64,000 bases of DNA from Novosphingobium sp. ST904 (GTDB lineage: Bacteria > Pseudomonadota > Alphaproteobacteria > Sphingomonadales > Sphingomonadaceae), in NCBI RefSeq assembly GCF_001298105.1, contig NZ_LGJH01000162.1, forward strand, positions 107,762 to 171,761, given 5' to 3'. Numbering within the stretch: the first letter of the stretch is position 1; each line of letters begins with the position of its first letter. Position numbers and translations under genes: made by a program. This document shows, one piece after another, positions 32,769-42,561 of this stretch. The notes under the pieces were generated by a model. The model worked only from the letters and a program-made list of their open reading frames with translations. It was not told where the DNA came from and did no database searches.

Positions 32769-33155
32769 TTACCGAAATTCGGTTAAGCTGAGGATATTCC
32801 CGTCAGGATCGGAGAACCACGCCACCAGTGCTGTTCCGTCCGGCGCTGTCCAGATGCCGTCGGCGTCCTGCCCGAAGCCTTCATAGACGTTGAATTCCAC
32901 ACCCCTTCCCCGCAAGGAGCCGACCGCCGTGCGAATGTCGGACACCGTCCATCCCAGCACCGTATGCTGCGTCGGTACATGGCCGGCATGACTGGTCAGC
33001 CGCATCGCCCCGCCGCCAGCCAAGGCGAAAGCAAGCGCGAATTCGTCTTCCGCGATAACGCGCAGTTCCAGCACGTTTTCATAGAAGACTCGGGCGCTTG
33101 CCCGGTCGCGGGTCATCACGAAGGCCACTGGCGATGCTTCGGAAAGTCGCAACAT
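32769..33155 (-). CDS. VOC (glyoxalase/bleomycin-resistance) family protein
   Basis: A 128-residue single vicinal-oxygen-chelate module with the typical start (VAFVMTRDRASARVFYENVL) and end (WFSDPDGNILSLTEF). The paired beta-alpha-beta-beta-beta units usually place metal ligands at the dimer interface; here the early ligand position is not the glyoxalase histidine, so the reaction cannot be assigned. It ends 5 bases from the convergent regulator gene and is divergent from dxs. Confidence 0.8.
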   Translation of the reverse strand: MLRLSEASPVAFVMTRDRASARVFYENVLELRVIAEDEFALAFALAGGGAMRLTSHAGHVPTQHTVLGWTVSDIRTAVGSLRGRGVEFNVYEGFGQDADGIWTAPDGTALVAWFSDPDGNILSLTEFR

Positions 33156-33254
33156 ATGGACTGCTCCCACGTTTTTCCTGTCATTTCGGGTGCTACCGGC
33201 ATATTGCCGGTCGCTTAATTCGACACCAGAACACGTAAAGTGTACAAGCAGACC

Positions 33255-35175
33255 ATGACAGCCAACCCGGCAACGCCGCTCCTCGATACCGTCGATACGC
33301 CTGACGATCTTCGCAAGCTCAAGCCTGCGGACCTGAGACAGCTGGCCGACGAACTTCGCACCGAGATGATCTCAGCCGTCGGACAGACCGGCGGACACCT
33401 CGGCTCCGGCCTTGGCGTGGTAGAGCTGACCGTGGCGATCCACTACGTGTTCGACACGCCGACCGACCGGCTGATCTGGGACGTGGGCCACCAGGCCTAC
33501 CCGCACAAGATCCTGACCGGCCGCCGCGACCGCATTCGTACACTGCGCCAGGGCGGCGGGCTTTCCGGTTTCACCAAGCGTTCGGAAAGCGAATACGACC
33601 CGTTCGGCACGGCTCACAGTTCCACCTCGATCTCAGCCGCGCTCGGTTTTGCGGTCGCCAACAAGATTAAGGGGACGCCCGGCCGGGGCATCGCCGTTAT
33701 CGGTGACGGCGCGATGAGCGCGGGCATGGCCTATGAGGCGATGAACAACGCCGCAGAAGCTGGAAACCGACTGATCGTTGTCCTCAACGACAACGACATG
33801 TCGATCGCGCCGCCGGTCGGCGGGCTTTCCGCCTATCTTGCGCGCCTCGTCTCTTCGGGCCGATTCCTCGGCCTGCGCGATCTCGCCCGCAAGTTCGCAC
33901 GCCGCCTGCCCGCCCCCTCCACGCCGCCGCCCGCAAGACGGACGAGTTCGCGCGCGGCATGGCCATGGGCGGCACCCTGTTCGAAGAACTGGGCTTCTAT
34001 TACGTCGGCCCGATCGACGGCCACGACCTCGACGCATTGGTCCCCGTGCTGGAAAACGTGCGGGATGCCGCCGAAGGCCCGATCCTCGTCCATGTCGTGA
34101 CCCAGAAGGGCAAGGGCTACGCCCCCGCCGAGGAAGCGGCTGACAAGTACCACGGCGTGCAGAAGTTCAACGTCGTCACGGCGAACAGGCCAAGGCTCCT
34201 GCCGGCCCGCCGAGCTATACGGGCGTCTTCGCCAAGGCACTGGTCGCCGAGGCGGAAAAGGACAACCGCATCTGCGCGATTACCGCTGCCATGCCCTCGG
34301 GCACGGGGCTCGACAAGTTCGAGCAGAAATTCCCGAATCGCAGCTTCGACGTCGGCATTGCCGAACAACATGCGGTCACTTTCGCGGCGGGCCTCGCGGC
34401 TCAGGGCATGCGCCCGTTCTGCGCGATCTACTCGACCTTCCTCCAGCGCGCCTTCGATCAGGTCGTCCATGACGTCGCGATCCAGAACCTGCCCGTGCGC
34501 TTCGCGATCGACCGCGCCGGCCTCGTCGGCGCCGACGGTGCAACTCATGCCGGCTCGTTCGACGTGACCTACCTTGCCACACTGCCGAACATGGTGGTCA
34601 TGGCCGCTGCCGACGAAGCGGAACTGGTCCACATGGTCCACACCGCCGCACAGTACGACGCCGGCCCAATCGCCTTCCGCTATCCACGCGGCAACGGCGT
34701 GGGCGTGGACTTGCCGGAAACGCCGCAGCTTCTCGAAATCGGCAAGGGCCGTATCGTCCGCGAAGGCACCAAGGTAGCCCTGCTCTCGCTTGGCACCCGC
34801 CTCGGCGAAGCGCTCAAGGCTGCAGACGTGCTGGAAACCAAGGGACTGTCGACCACCGTTGCCGACTTGCGTTTCGCCAAGCCGCTCGACACCGATCTGA
34901 TCCGCAAGCTCATGGTGAGCCATGAGGTCGTCATCACCGTCGAGGAGGGCGCCATCGGTGGCCTTGGCGCACATGTTCTCACCATGGCGAGCGACGAAGG
35001 CCTGACCGACGCCGGGCTCAAGATCCGCACCATGCGCCTGCCGGATATCTTCCAGGATCAGGACAAGCCCGAGACCCAGTACGACGAAGCTGGCCTCAAT
35101 GCACCGCAGATCGTCGATACCGTACTCAAGGCCCTGCGCCACAACAGCGCCGGCGTGAACGAAGCACGGGCCTGA
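33255..35175 (+). CDS. dxs: 1-deoxy-D-xylulose-5-phosphate synthase (two frame breaks)
   Basis: Dxs joins pyruvate and glyceraldehyde 3-phosphate to start the MEP isoprenoid pathway. The thiamine-diphosphate motif GDGAMSAGMAYEAMNNA, the SEYDPFGTAHSSTS loop, IDRAGLVGADGATHAGSFD and the C-terminal transketolase-like domain are all present, in three frames. One C missing from the C run at 33914-33918 restores RLPAPLHAAARKTDEFARG. One G missing at about 34180 restores FNVVTGEQAKAPAGPP. As the sole visible route gene for an essential pathway, decay is unlikely. The ATG at 33255 is preferred; GTG at 33240 is the alternative. Confidence 0.93.
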
Positions 35176-35220
35176 CGCGGCGGTCGCCCGAAGGTCATTC
35201 ACGCCCGCTGGAACAGGCCG

Positions 35221-36014
35221 GTGAAGGTTCCCCTGCTGGTCGGTGCGGTTGCCGTGTCCGGCCTCTATCTCGCGGTCGTTCTCGCGCTTTACCTGGGGCA
35301 GCACGCGATCATCTATCCCGCACCGCGCGGACCGGCATCAATTCCCTCGGGTTTCGAGAAAGTCACGCTCCACACGGCTGACGGCCTCGCCCTCACCGCC
35401 GCCTGGCGCCCTGCAAAGTCGGGCCGCCACACCGTGCTGTTCTTCCATGGCAACGGCGACAGTCTCCCCGGCGCTGCCGCCGTCACCGAAGGCCTTGTGA
35501 AAGCCGGCTACGGTGTGCTTCTTGCCGACTATCGCGGCTATGCGGACAATCCGGGCAAACCGACCGAAGAGGGGCTCGCGCTGGACGCGGAAGCGGCGCT
35601 GGACTTTGCAAACCGCAGAGGCATTGCCGCCAACCGGATCGTGCTGATGGGCGCTTCACTGGGAACGGGCGTCGCGGCGGAACTGGCCACGAAGCACTCT
35701 CCTGCGGCGCTGGTGCTGATATCGCCCTTCACCAGCCTGCCGGATGTCGCGGCCGCAGCAGTTCCCTGGGCTCCGGTGCGCCGACTGATGCTGGACCGCT
35801 TCGACAGTCGCACGGCGATTGCCCGGGTCAAGGCCCCGATCCTTGTCCTCCACGCCGCCGACGACCGGGTGATCCCTCTGGCTCAAGGCGAAGCGCTCGC
35901 ACAGGCCGCGCCCCACGCCAGATTCATCCGCTTCGAGCAGGGCGGCCACCAAATCCAGTTCGCCCGGCCCACGCAAACGCCATCGTCGGATGGCTGAAGG
36001 GCCAGGATATCTAG
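35221..36014 (+). CDS. Alpha/beta hydrolase, membrane-anchored (frame break near the end)
   Basis: A protein of about 264 residues with an N-terminal signal anchor (LLVGAVAVSGLYLAVVLALYLG), then an alpha/beta hydrolase fold of the BEM46/ABHD13-like group: HGNGD oxyanion loop, nucleophile elbow GASLG, acid in HAADDRVIP and catalytic histidine in GGHQI. The frame as read ends in a poor tail at 35997. Adding one G near 35979 gives TAIVGWLKGQDI and a stop at 36014, the helical ending expected of the family. The substrate is unknown. The GTG start at 35221 is the only one near the anchor. Confidence 0.8.
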
Positions 36015-36134
36015 GTCGTAAACCTAGGACCAAGGGCCGTGCCCCCTGTCCTGCAAGGCGCTCGCGACGAAGCGGCCTGTGCAGAGACGATATTCCGAAG
36101 GTCTGGGGCTCTCCCCCAGACCTTCGGATTTACT

Positions 36135-37434
36135 TCACCAATCGTAGGCCTTCGGCAGGTACGTCCGATCCAGGCTCTTGTACCGCTGCTTCAGACGGCT
36201 CTGATGATTATCGAGCGGCTGCTTTACGCCATCGATATAGACTTCGACCGGTGCCGAGGAGAGTTCCAGCGGGTCGCCGTCCCAGATGACGACATCCCCG
36301 GCCGCGCCCGGTGCCAGAACGCCTTCCTTGCCGCCCATACCGCTGATTTCGGCAGGAATGGAGGTAATGGCGGCCAGCGCCTCACCCCAGGTCAATCCCA
36401 CCGCGCCCGGCAGCTTGTTCAGAGCCACGAGGTTTCCGGCCTGCTGCGGCGCATAGCGTGGCTGATTGCTGCCCGCGAACATGCCGATGGCAACCTTGAC
36501 GCCCGCCTTTTTCATCCGGCCGACGTTCGACTGGGTCGCCGCGAGACTTTCGAAGCTGGCCGGAAGATCCCGCAGCGGCATGGTGATCACCGGCACCTTT
36601 GCGGCCGCGATGGCACCGGCCACGAGCCAGCCTTCCGTGGCCCCCACGAGCACGAGGTTCAGCTTGGGAAACTCGGTCTTGAGCGCCAGCACGCTGCGGA
36701 TGTCTGCCGCACGTTCGACCCCGACATAGAGCGGCTGGCGGCCGTCCAGTACCGGTGCAAGCGCTACCGCATCGGCACGGGTGAGCAGCGCATCGCTGCT
36801 ACGCCCGGCATTGGGTGCGGCAACCACTTCGCGCGCCTCACGCAAGGCGTTGCGCAGCGCGACATGCGCTGCCACGCGGCTACCACCGGCCAGCCGGGCT
36901 CCGGCTTCCCCCAGCTCCACGAACTGGAAAGCCCGGGATGCGTTGACCGTATCGGGACCGGTTCCGAGGCCGATCAGCGCGCCCTGTCCCGCAAAGATCG
37001 AGCCCCCGTTGAAGGGGGGCCACGCTGGCGCGCGTAACGCCGCCTTCGCGGCTGATCGCGATATGCTCGCTGGAAGGGTTTATCGCCGGCGCAACATCGA
37101 GCGCGGCATTGAAGGGGGACTTGTCCGCTTCCGTGTCATTGCTGTTCGACACCGCTTCGACATCCCAGAGACCGAGGTCGGTCACGGCGGAGAACAAGCC
37201 CGGCGTCACCCACTTTCCGGTTCCGTCCACGCTCCGGATACCCGCCGGCACGGCGGCTCCGGCTCCCGCGGCAACGACCTTGCCGCCCCGCACGATCACG
37301 GTGCCATGCTCGATCGGCGCGCTGCCGTCACCGGTGGCGACCGTGGCATTGGTGATCGCGAAATCCTGTGCGGAGGCCGCAGCGGGCAGCGCTACCGCCG
37401 CAAGGGCGGCGATGATGATGGCACGGCGGCTCAT
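36135..37434 (-). CDS. Amidohydrolase-like protein lacking the metal ligands (one frame break)
   Basis: A secreted protein of about 432 residues with a signal peptide (IIIAALAAVALPAAASA) and the N-terminal beta-sandwich and TIM-barrel layout of metal-dependent amidohydrolases (VDGTGKWVTPGLFSAV, GEALAAITSIPAEI, PGAAGDVVIWDGDPLELSS). The usual HxH after the VTPG motif is replaced by VTDLG. The VHA-type histidine position reads YVGV, and the late GSD reads GSN. It therefore looks like a non-catalytic member. An extra C (minus strand) in the run at about 37012-37019 breaks the frame; five Cs give VAPFNGGSIFAGQ. It is coupled by an ATGA overlap to the upstream amidohydrolase. Confidence 0.78.
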
Positions 37435-38815
37435 TTCACGTCTCCTTCGCCGGGCTGTCCCAATTCGAAATCGCTTACCGGACGACGCTTTGCGTCCAGG
37501 GCATCGAACATCAGGGCCCCGTCGATCCAGACCTTCTCGGGTCGCGAGTAGACCGAGAGCGGGTTGCCGTTCCACAACACCACGTCGGCCATCTTGCCCG
37601 CTTCGAGGCTGCCGGTCTTCTCGCCGATGCCCATGGTCTTGGCGGCATTGTAGGTGAACCAGCCGATGACCTTGGCATCGGGAATGTCGATGCCGATGCG
37701 GCGACCGTCGGCCTGGGCCTTGGCGGCTTCTTGGTTGAGGCGCTGGATGCCGTTCTCGTCGTCCGAGTGAATCACCACGCAAGTCCCCGCATTGGCGAGC
37801 AGCGCGGCGTTTTCGGGAATGCCGTCGTAGGCTTCCATCTTGAAGCCGTACCAATCGGCCCAGACGGCGACGCAAATGCCATTCTCGCGAAGGAGATCGG
37901 CGATCTTGTAGGCTTCCACCGCGTGGTGGACGCCGTGACCTTGTAGCCCATTTCCTTGGACATATCGATCACCTGCGCCATCTCGTCCGCGCGGTAGCAG
38001 TGATTCTGGACGAGGATTTCGCCCTTGAGCACGCCTTCCAGCGTGTCCTTGCCGAGATCGCGTTCGGAATGATCGCCGTCCATGTACTGGCGTGCGTCGA
38101 TCCACGCCTGACGGTCGACCGAGAAGTTGCCCATGCGGGTCGAGGGCTTCTGCCCCTTCTCGCCATAGACGCGCTTGGGGTTTTCGCCGCAGGCCATTTT
38201 CAGCGAATAGGGCGCACCGGGGAACTTCATGCCCTGCACGGTAATGCTCGGCACGTTCTTCAGGGTAACCGCACGGCCGCCGATGAGATTGCCGGAGCCT
38301 GGCAATATCTGGAGGCTGGTAACGCCGCCGTTGGCCAGGGCGCGGGTGAAGCCGGGGTCCTGCGGCCAGACCGAGTGCTCCGCCCAGACGTCGGGCGTCG
38401 TCGGGCTGGTCATCTCGTTACCGTCCGCCAGCGCGTCGACGCCGGGCGAGGGATAGACGCCGAGATGCGAATGGATGTCGATCACGCCGGGAGTCACGAA
38501 CTTGCCGGTGCCATCGATGCGGGTGTAGCCGTCCGGGATCGCCATGTCGGCGCCTCCCACGGCCTGCAACTTGCCATCCCGGAACAGCACGACACCATCG
38601 TCGATCCGCCCGCCGCGCCCGTCATAGACGGTTGCCCCGACGAGCGCCGTAGCCGTTCCCGGATAGGACCTGTAAGTTGACGGATAAGGATCCGCGACGA
38701 CCTCGGCCGCTTTCTTTTCCTGCTTCTTGGCATCCACGCTCTGAGCGCTCAGGGCCAGCCCCGCGCTCAGGACAAGCGTGGAAGACCAGCGCCGCAATCC
38801 CGGCGATACCCTCAT
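37431..38815 (-). CDS. Secreted amidohydrolase with intact metal site (one frame break)
   Basis: A protein of about 461 residues with a signal peptide (VLSAGLALSAQSVDA) and a metal-dependent hydrolase barrel. The metal site reads VTPGVIDIHSHLG, with later ligands in VQNHCYRADE, FHHAVEAY and VVIHSDDE. One T missing on the minus strand near 37930 breaks the frame; with it the chain reads KVTAFHHAVEAYK. Relatives include imidazolonepropionase-like and dipeptidase-like enzymes, so the substrate is open. Its stop overlaps the start of the second, degenerate member, suggesting co-production. The POT peptide transporter lies just upstream, which would suit a peptide-scavenging role. Confidence 0.82.
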
Positions 38816-38878
38816 GTCAGTTTCCCCTGTTCAAATGCGATCCGCGAAGAACTCTGGGTTCTCCGGGCCGGTTTTATG

Positions 38879-40534
38879 TCAGTGAGGTTTGGTTTCCGGG
38901 TGGTACCCGGCTTCCTGCGCCTCGAGCCCCAGTTCGCTCTGGCCGGCGAGATCGCGGTCGATATTGCGATCCTCCAGCGTATCGAGGTGCATCCAGCGCT
39001 TCACCAGCGGCGAAAGCGCCAGCACGACGACGGCGACGCCGATCGTCGACCAGCCGATCGTGGAATAGATGCCCAGCGTGACTTCCTTGTTCATCACGCC
39101 GCTTTCGCCGCCGGTGGCTTCACCGATCTTGCCCGCCACGAAGTTGCCCACGGCGGTCATGTAGAACCATGCCCCCATGATGAAACTGCCGAGGTGCAGC
39201 GGCGAAAGGCGGGTCATGGCCGAAAGACCCACGGGCGAAAGACAGAGTTCGCCGGTAGTGTGCAGCGCGTAGATCAGGAATACGAACAGCACCGAGGTCA
39301 TCGCCGCCGGATCGCCGCTGCCTGCGCCCCATACGAAGACGAGGAAGCCAAGACCGACCTGGATCAGCGCAAGGCCGAACTTGGCGGGTGCCGAGGGCTC
39401 AATGCCCTTCTTGCCCAGGTACTGCCACAGCGCCGCGAAGATCGGGCCGAACAGCACGATGTAGATCGGGTTGATCGACTGGAAGAGGCTGGTCGGCACC
39501 CCGCCGCGGTCCACGAACTTGTCCGTATAAAGGCTCAGCGAACCGCCGGCCTGCTCGAACAGGCCCCAGAAGATCGGGTTCAGCGCGATCAGGAACAGGA
39601 TCGCGAACATACGCTCACGCGGCTCCTTCGGCAGCTTGAACGCTTCGTAAAGCGTATAGCCGAGCATCGCGATACCCGAGACGACCAGCAGCGACTGGAT
39701 CACGCTGACATACTGGATCAGAAACCAGATCACCGCAACCGAGCCGATACCGATGCCGTAGAGTGTGAGTTCACCCTTCTTCGCCAGCGGCTTGGGCGGC
39801 TCGCCTCGTCCCTTCAGCGCCGGACGGCCCGCCACGAAGATCAGAAGGCCCAGCAGCATGCCGATGCCTGCCAGACCGAAGCCCCACGACCAGCCGATCG
39901 TCTCGCCGAGGTAGCCGACCAGGATCGTACCCAGCGCAGCGCCGGTGTTCACGCCCATGTAGAAGATCGTGTAAGCCGAATCTCGACGAGAATCGGTCAT
40001 CTTGTAGAGCTGCCCGACGATCACTGAGATGTTCGCCTTGAGGAAGCCCGAACCGACGATGATCAGCGCCAGCGCCAGCCAGAACACGTTGATCGCCGGG
40101 TCCGCCTGCTTGATCGCCGGATCGGCCACGCCGTGCATGCCCTCATAGGCCATGAACAGGTGACCGACAGCCAACACGATACCGCCGAACAGCACGGCCT
40201 TGCGCTGGCCAAGATAACGGTCTGCCAGATAGCCGCCGAGCACCGGGGTGATGTAGACGAGGCTGGTATAGGCGCCGTAGATCAGGTTCGCGCTGCCATC
40301 GTTGAACAGCCAGAACTTGGTCAGGTAGAGGATCAGCAGCGCGCGCATGCCGTAGTAGGAGAACCGCTCCCACATCTCGGCGTAGAACAGCACGAAGAGG
40401 CCGCGCGGGTGGCCAACGAATTCCTCGCTCTTGCGGGTGGCGATGACGCCGCCGATGGCGAGTACGGCGAAGAGCAGAATGGCGCCGATCGCGGCAATCC
40501 AGTCTCCCTCGTTCCAGGTTGCTATATCCTTCAT
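38879..40534 (-). CDS. POT family proton-coupled peptide transporter
   Basis: A 551-residue inner-membrane symporter for di- and tripeptides. It carries the family's ExxERFxYY motif (EMWERFSYYGMRALLILYL) and the second signature around DSAYTIFYMGVNTGAALG, with about 14 hydrophobic segments, two more than the MFS core, as in many bacterial POTs. The start at 40534 is chosen because AAGGG lies 4 bases upstream. It shares orientation with the two amidohydrolases downstream (63-base gap), which suggests a peptide uptake and breakdown unit. Confidence 0.9.
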   Translation of the reverse strand: MKDIATWNEGDWIAAIGAILLFAVLAIGGVIATRKSEEFVGHPRGLFVLFYAEMWERFSYYGMRALLILYLTKFWLFNDGSANLIYGAYTSLVYITPVLGGYLADRYLGQRKAVLFGGIVLAVGHLFMAYEGMHGVADPAIKQADPAINVFWLALALIIVGSGFLKANISVIVGQLYKMTDSRRDSAYTIFYMGVNTGAALGTILVGYLGETIGWSWGFGLAGIGMLLGLLIFVAGRPALKGRGEPPKPLAKKGELTLYGIGIGSVAVIWFLIQYVSVIQSLLVVSGIAMLGYTLYEAFKLPKEPRERMFAILFLIALNPIFWGLFEQAGGSLSLYTDKFVDRGGVPTSLFQSINPIYIVLFGPIFAALWQYLGKKGIEPSAPAKFGLALIQVGLGFLVFVWGAGSGDPAAMTSVLFVFLIYALHTTGELCLSPVGLSAMTRLSPLHLGSFIMGAWFYMTAVGNFVAGKIGEATGGESGVMNKEVTLGIYSTIGWSTIGVAVVVLALSPLVKRWMHLDTLEDRNIDRDLAGQSELGLEAQEAGYHPETKPH

Positions 40535-40811
40535 GCGCCCTTCTTTTGTCCTGTCGCCCGGAAAGCTAGCCGGAGAGCTTGAAAGCGGGGAAGTTAGCGG
40601 CCAAATCGGCGGTGTAAATGGGCCCCTGCCCGGTGGATTGCCGCTTACCGGCGTCCGGCTGAGCAGGATTTCACTACCTCTGGTGAGCCATTGCGCGAAA
40701 TGAACCGCAATGGCATTTTCTATGGCTGGCGGACCCGTGTCGCGCGAAATATTATGATTCGCCAATGACCTCGGGATTTTTCCGAACGGCATATTTTTAG
40801 GGAAGCACGCG
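40535..40811. other. 277-base divergent intergenic region
   Basis: This stretch lies between the divergent POT transporter and ihfB genes and must contain promoters for both. The part nearest ihfB is A/T-rich around ATATTATGATTCG and CATATTTTTAG, but I cannot assign a confident -35/-10 pair. No small gene is evident. Confidence 0.4.
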
Positions 40812-41093
40812 ATGATCAGATCCGAATTGCTGCTCGCTTTGGCCAAGGAGAATCCCGAGTTGCGCGCCGAGGATGTCGAACGCGCCGTGGATACGTTTTT
40901 CGACGAGATCGCCCAGCGGCTCGCCGATGGGGGCCGCATCGAACTGCGCGGCTTCGGCGCCTTCTCCACGCGGAATCGGCAGGGCCGCACCGGCCGCAAC
41001 CCCCGCACGGGCGAAAGCGTGGACGTTCCGGAAAAGCGGGTTCCCTATTTCAAACCCGGCAAGGAAATGCGCGCACGCCTCAACGTGGAGTGA
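40812..41093 (+). CDS. ihfB: Integration host factor subunit beta
   Basis: A 93-residue HU/IHF-fold DNA-bending protein. It starts MIRSELLLALAKENPEL, and the beta-arm region GRIELRGFGAFSTRNRQGR and NPRTGESVDVPEKRVPYFKPG matches IHF-beta, including the arginine/proline-rich arm that inserts in the minor groove. IHF bends specific sites for recombination, replication and promoter architecture, working with IHF-alpha coded elsewhere. A terminator follows. Confidence 0.92.
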   Translation: MIRSELLLALAKENPELRAEDVERAVDTFFDEIAQRLADGGRIELRGFGAFSTRNRQGRTGRNPRTGESVDVPEKRVPYFKPGKEMRARLNVE

Positions 41094-41114
41094 CGTGATC
41101 GCCGGAACGGGGCA

Positions 41115-41137
41115 GGAACCGGCATAAATCCGGTTCC
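41115..41137 (+). terminator. Terminator of ihfB
   Basis: GGAACCGG (41115-41122) pairs with CCGGTTCC (41130-41137) with a 7-base A/T-rich loop, 21 bases after the ihfB stop. No long T run follows. Confidence 0.6.
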
Positions 41138-41154
41138 CCGGTTGCCCCACCGCG

Positions 41155-41173
41155 CGCGATCTGCCAGATCGCG
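41155..41173. other. 19-base palindrome just upstream of tRNA-Leu
   Basis: CGCGATCTG, a single C, then CAGATCGCG form a near-perfect palindrome ending 15 bases before the tRNA. A one-base loop is sterically poor for an RNA hairpin, so it looks more like a two-fold DNA-binding site than a terminator. Confidence 0.45.
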
Positions 41174-41188
41174 TCCAATTCTACGCGT

Positions 41189-41273
41189 GCGGACGTGGCG
41201 GAATGGTAGACGCAGGGGACTTAAAATCCCTTTGGGTATCCCAGTGCGGGTTCGAGTCCCGCCGTCCGTACCA
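41189..41273 (+). tRNA. tRNA-Leu (anticodon UAA)
   Basis: An 85-base tRNA with the acceptor stem GCGGACG/CGTCCGT (first pair G-U), an A-box-like GTGGCGGAATGGTAGACGC D arm, the anticodon loop CTTAAAA (anticodon TAA at 41222-41224), a long variable arm and the TTCGAGT T loop. CCA is encoded at 41271-41273. It reads UUA and UUG codons, which are rare in this G+C-rich genome. Confidence 0.96.
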
Positions 41274-41313
41274 TTTTCATCACACGCACTCTTTGTACTA
41301 CAGGCAGGTTCGG

Positions 41314-42561
41314 TCAGCCGCCCGACTTTCGCAGGAACAGGCGGCGCTTGCCGATTTTCGGCGCGCTTCTGGCAGGGCCGGACTTCATGACCCGCGATCG
41401 AAACAGGCGCGCGCCTCCGCGTACCAGAAGAACCACCCAGGCCGCCTGCCATCCGATCGCCAGGACATGTGGCAGGATCGCGGGATCCCTTGCTCCGCGG
41501 GCAAGCATTGCAAAGGGCGAACTAAACGGGAAGAGCACTGCCGCGATCTCGATCGCGCTGCCCGGCTGCGTCATGGCGAAGCTCGCGAAGAAGAACACCA
41601 TGAGCTGCGCCATCGTCACCGGCATCGAGAGCGTCTGCACCTCGCGCACTGTCGTCGCCATCGAACCGATCGACAGGAACACCGACCCCAGCAGCATGTA
41701 GGCCATGGCGAAGTAGATAACGCCAAGGCAAACGAGTAACGGCCAGCCGACCGCCGGTTCAGGCATCCGGTCCAGCGAAACACCACCCGCAGCGTAGAGC
41801 AAGCCACCCGCCGCCGCCCAGGTTGCGATCCCCACCAGCGAAACCGCGAGCATGGCGAAGAGCTTGCCGAGGAACACCGCATCCATCGGGATCGCGGCCG
41901 CCAGAACCTCGATGATCTTGTTGCCCTTTTCCTCGACAAGGTTGGACAGGACCATGCCCGCCAGCATCATCGTCAGGAGGAACAGCAGCGTCTGCGCGCC
42001 TTGCGCGGTGGCGAAACGTCCCTGCCGCTCTGTCGCGCTGCTGCTGGCGACAGGCTTGAGCGCGACGACCGGATAAGCAAGCCTACGCCCCGAACGCGCC
42101 TGTTCCGACAGCATCGAGACCGGACCGCGCCAGGCCTCGATCAGTCCCGCCGGACCGGTCAGAACCGGCTTGTCCAGCGAACCCGACACGATGGCGGCGA
42201 CATTCTCCCGCCGGGAGACGAGCGCCTGCGCGGCATCGTAAGTCTCGCCTTGCGCCAGACTGCGGACAAGCTTGATCCTGGGAAGCGCGTCATCGAGCGA
42301 AGGCCCCAGTTCCCTGCGCGCGCGCTCCACGGCCCTGGCATCGTCCGCCTGCATCGCCACGCCAAGGACCGGGCGTTCCTGGCTCTGGTCCACCCTCGAA
42401 CCAAGGCTCCCGGCCAATACCGCAATGATGACCGGGAACAGAGGCCCCAGCAGAAAGAAGAAGAAACTGCGGCTGAAAAGGATTGCCGTGAAGTCTCGCC
42501 GGGCAACGACCCAGGCTGCGGCAAGGACCGAAAGACGGCCCATGCGAAAATCCTTGCTCAT
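41314..42561 (-). CDS. ABC-2 type transporter permease (NatB-like)
   Basis: A 415-residue membrane protein with one N-terminal helix (FFFFLLGPLFPVIIAVLAG), a large extracytoplasmic loop of about 150 residues and a C-terminal bundle of five or six helices with NLVEEKGNKIIEVLAAAIP. This layout and the EEKGNKIIE string are characteristic of NatB-type permeases that pump out sodium or other small solutes. It overlaps the ATPase gene by ATGA and must be its partner. The transported substrate is not known. Confidence 0.85.
   Translation of the reverse strand: MSKDFRMGRLSVLAAAWVVARRDFTAILFSRSFFFFLLGPLFPVIIAVLAGSLGSRVDQSQERPVLGVAMQADDARAVERARRELGPSLDDALPRIKLVRSLAQGETYDAAQALVSRRENVAAIVSGSLDKPVLTGPAGLIEAWRGPVSMLSEQARSGRRLAYPVVALKPVASSSATERQGRFATAQGAQTLLFLLTMMLAGMVLSNLVEEKGNKIIEVLAAAIPMDAVFLGKLFAMLAVSLVGIATWAAAGGLLYAAGGVSLDRMPEPAVGWPLLVCLGVIYFAMAYMLLGSVFLSIGSMATTVREVQTLSMPVTMAQLMVFFFASFAMTQPGSAIEIAAVLFPFSSPFAMLARGARDPAILPHVLAIGWQAAWVVLLVRGGARLFRSRVMKSGPARSAPKIGKRRLFLRKSGG

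Noticed and set aside
30234..35175. Programmed frameshifting in purH or dxs
   Set aside because: No slippery heptamer with a downstream pseudoknot is visible, the families never use it, and the same kind of break occurs in many unrelated genes.
34117..35304. Minus-strand 395-residue frame opposite dxs
   Set aside because: Shadow frame with no domain; dxs motifs on the plus strand are complete apart from two frame breaks.
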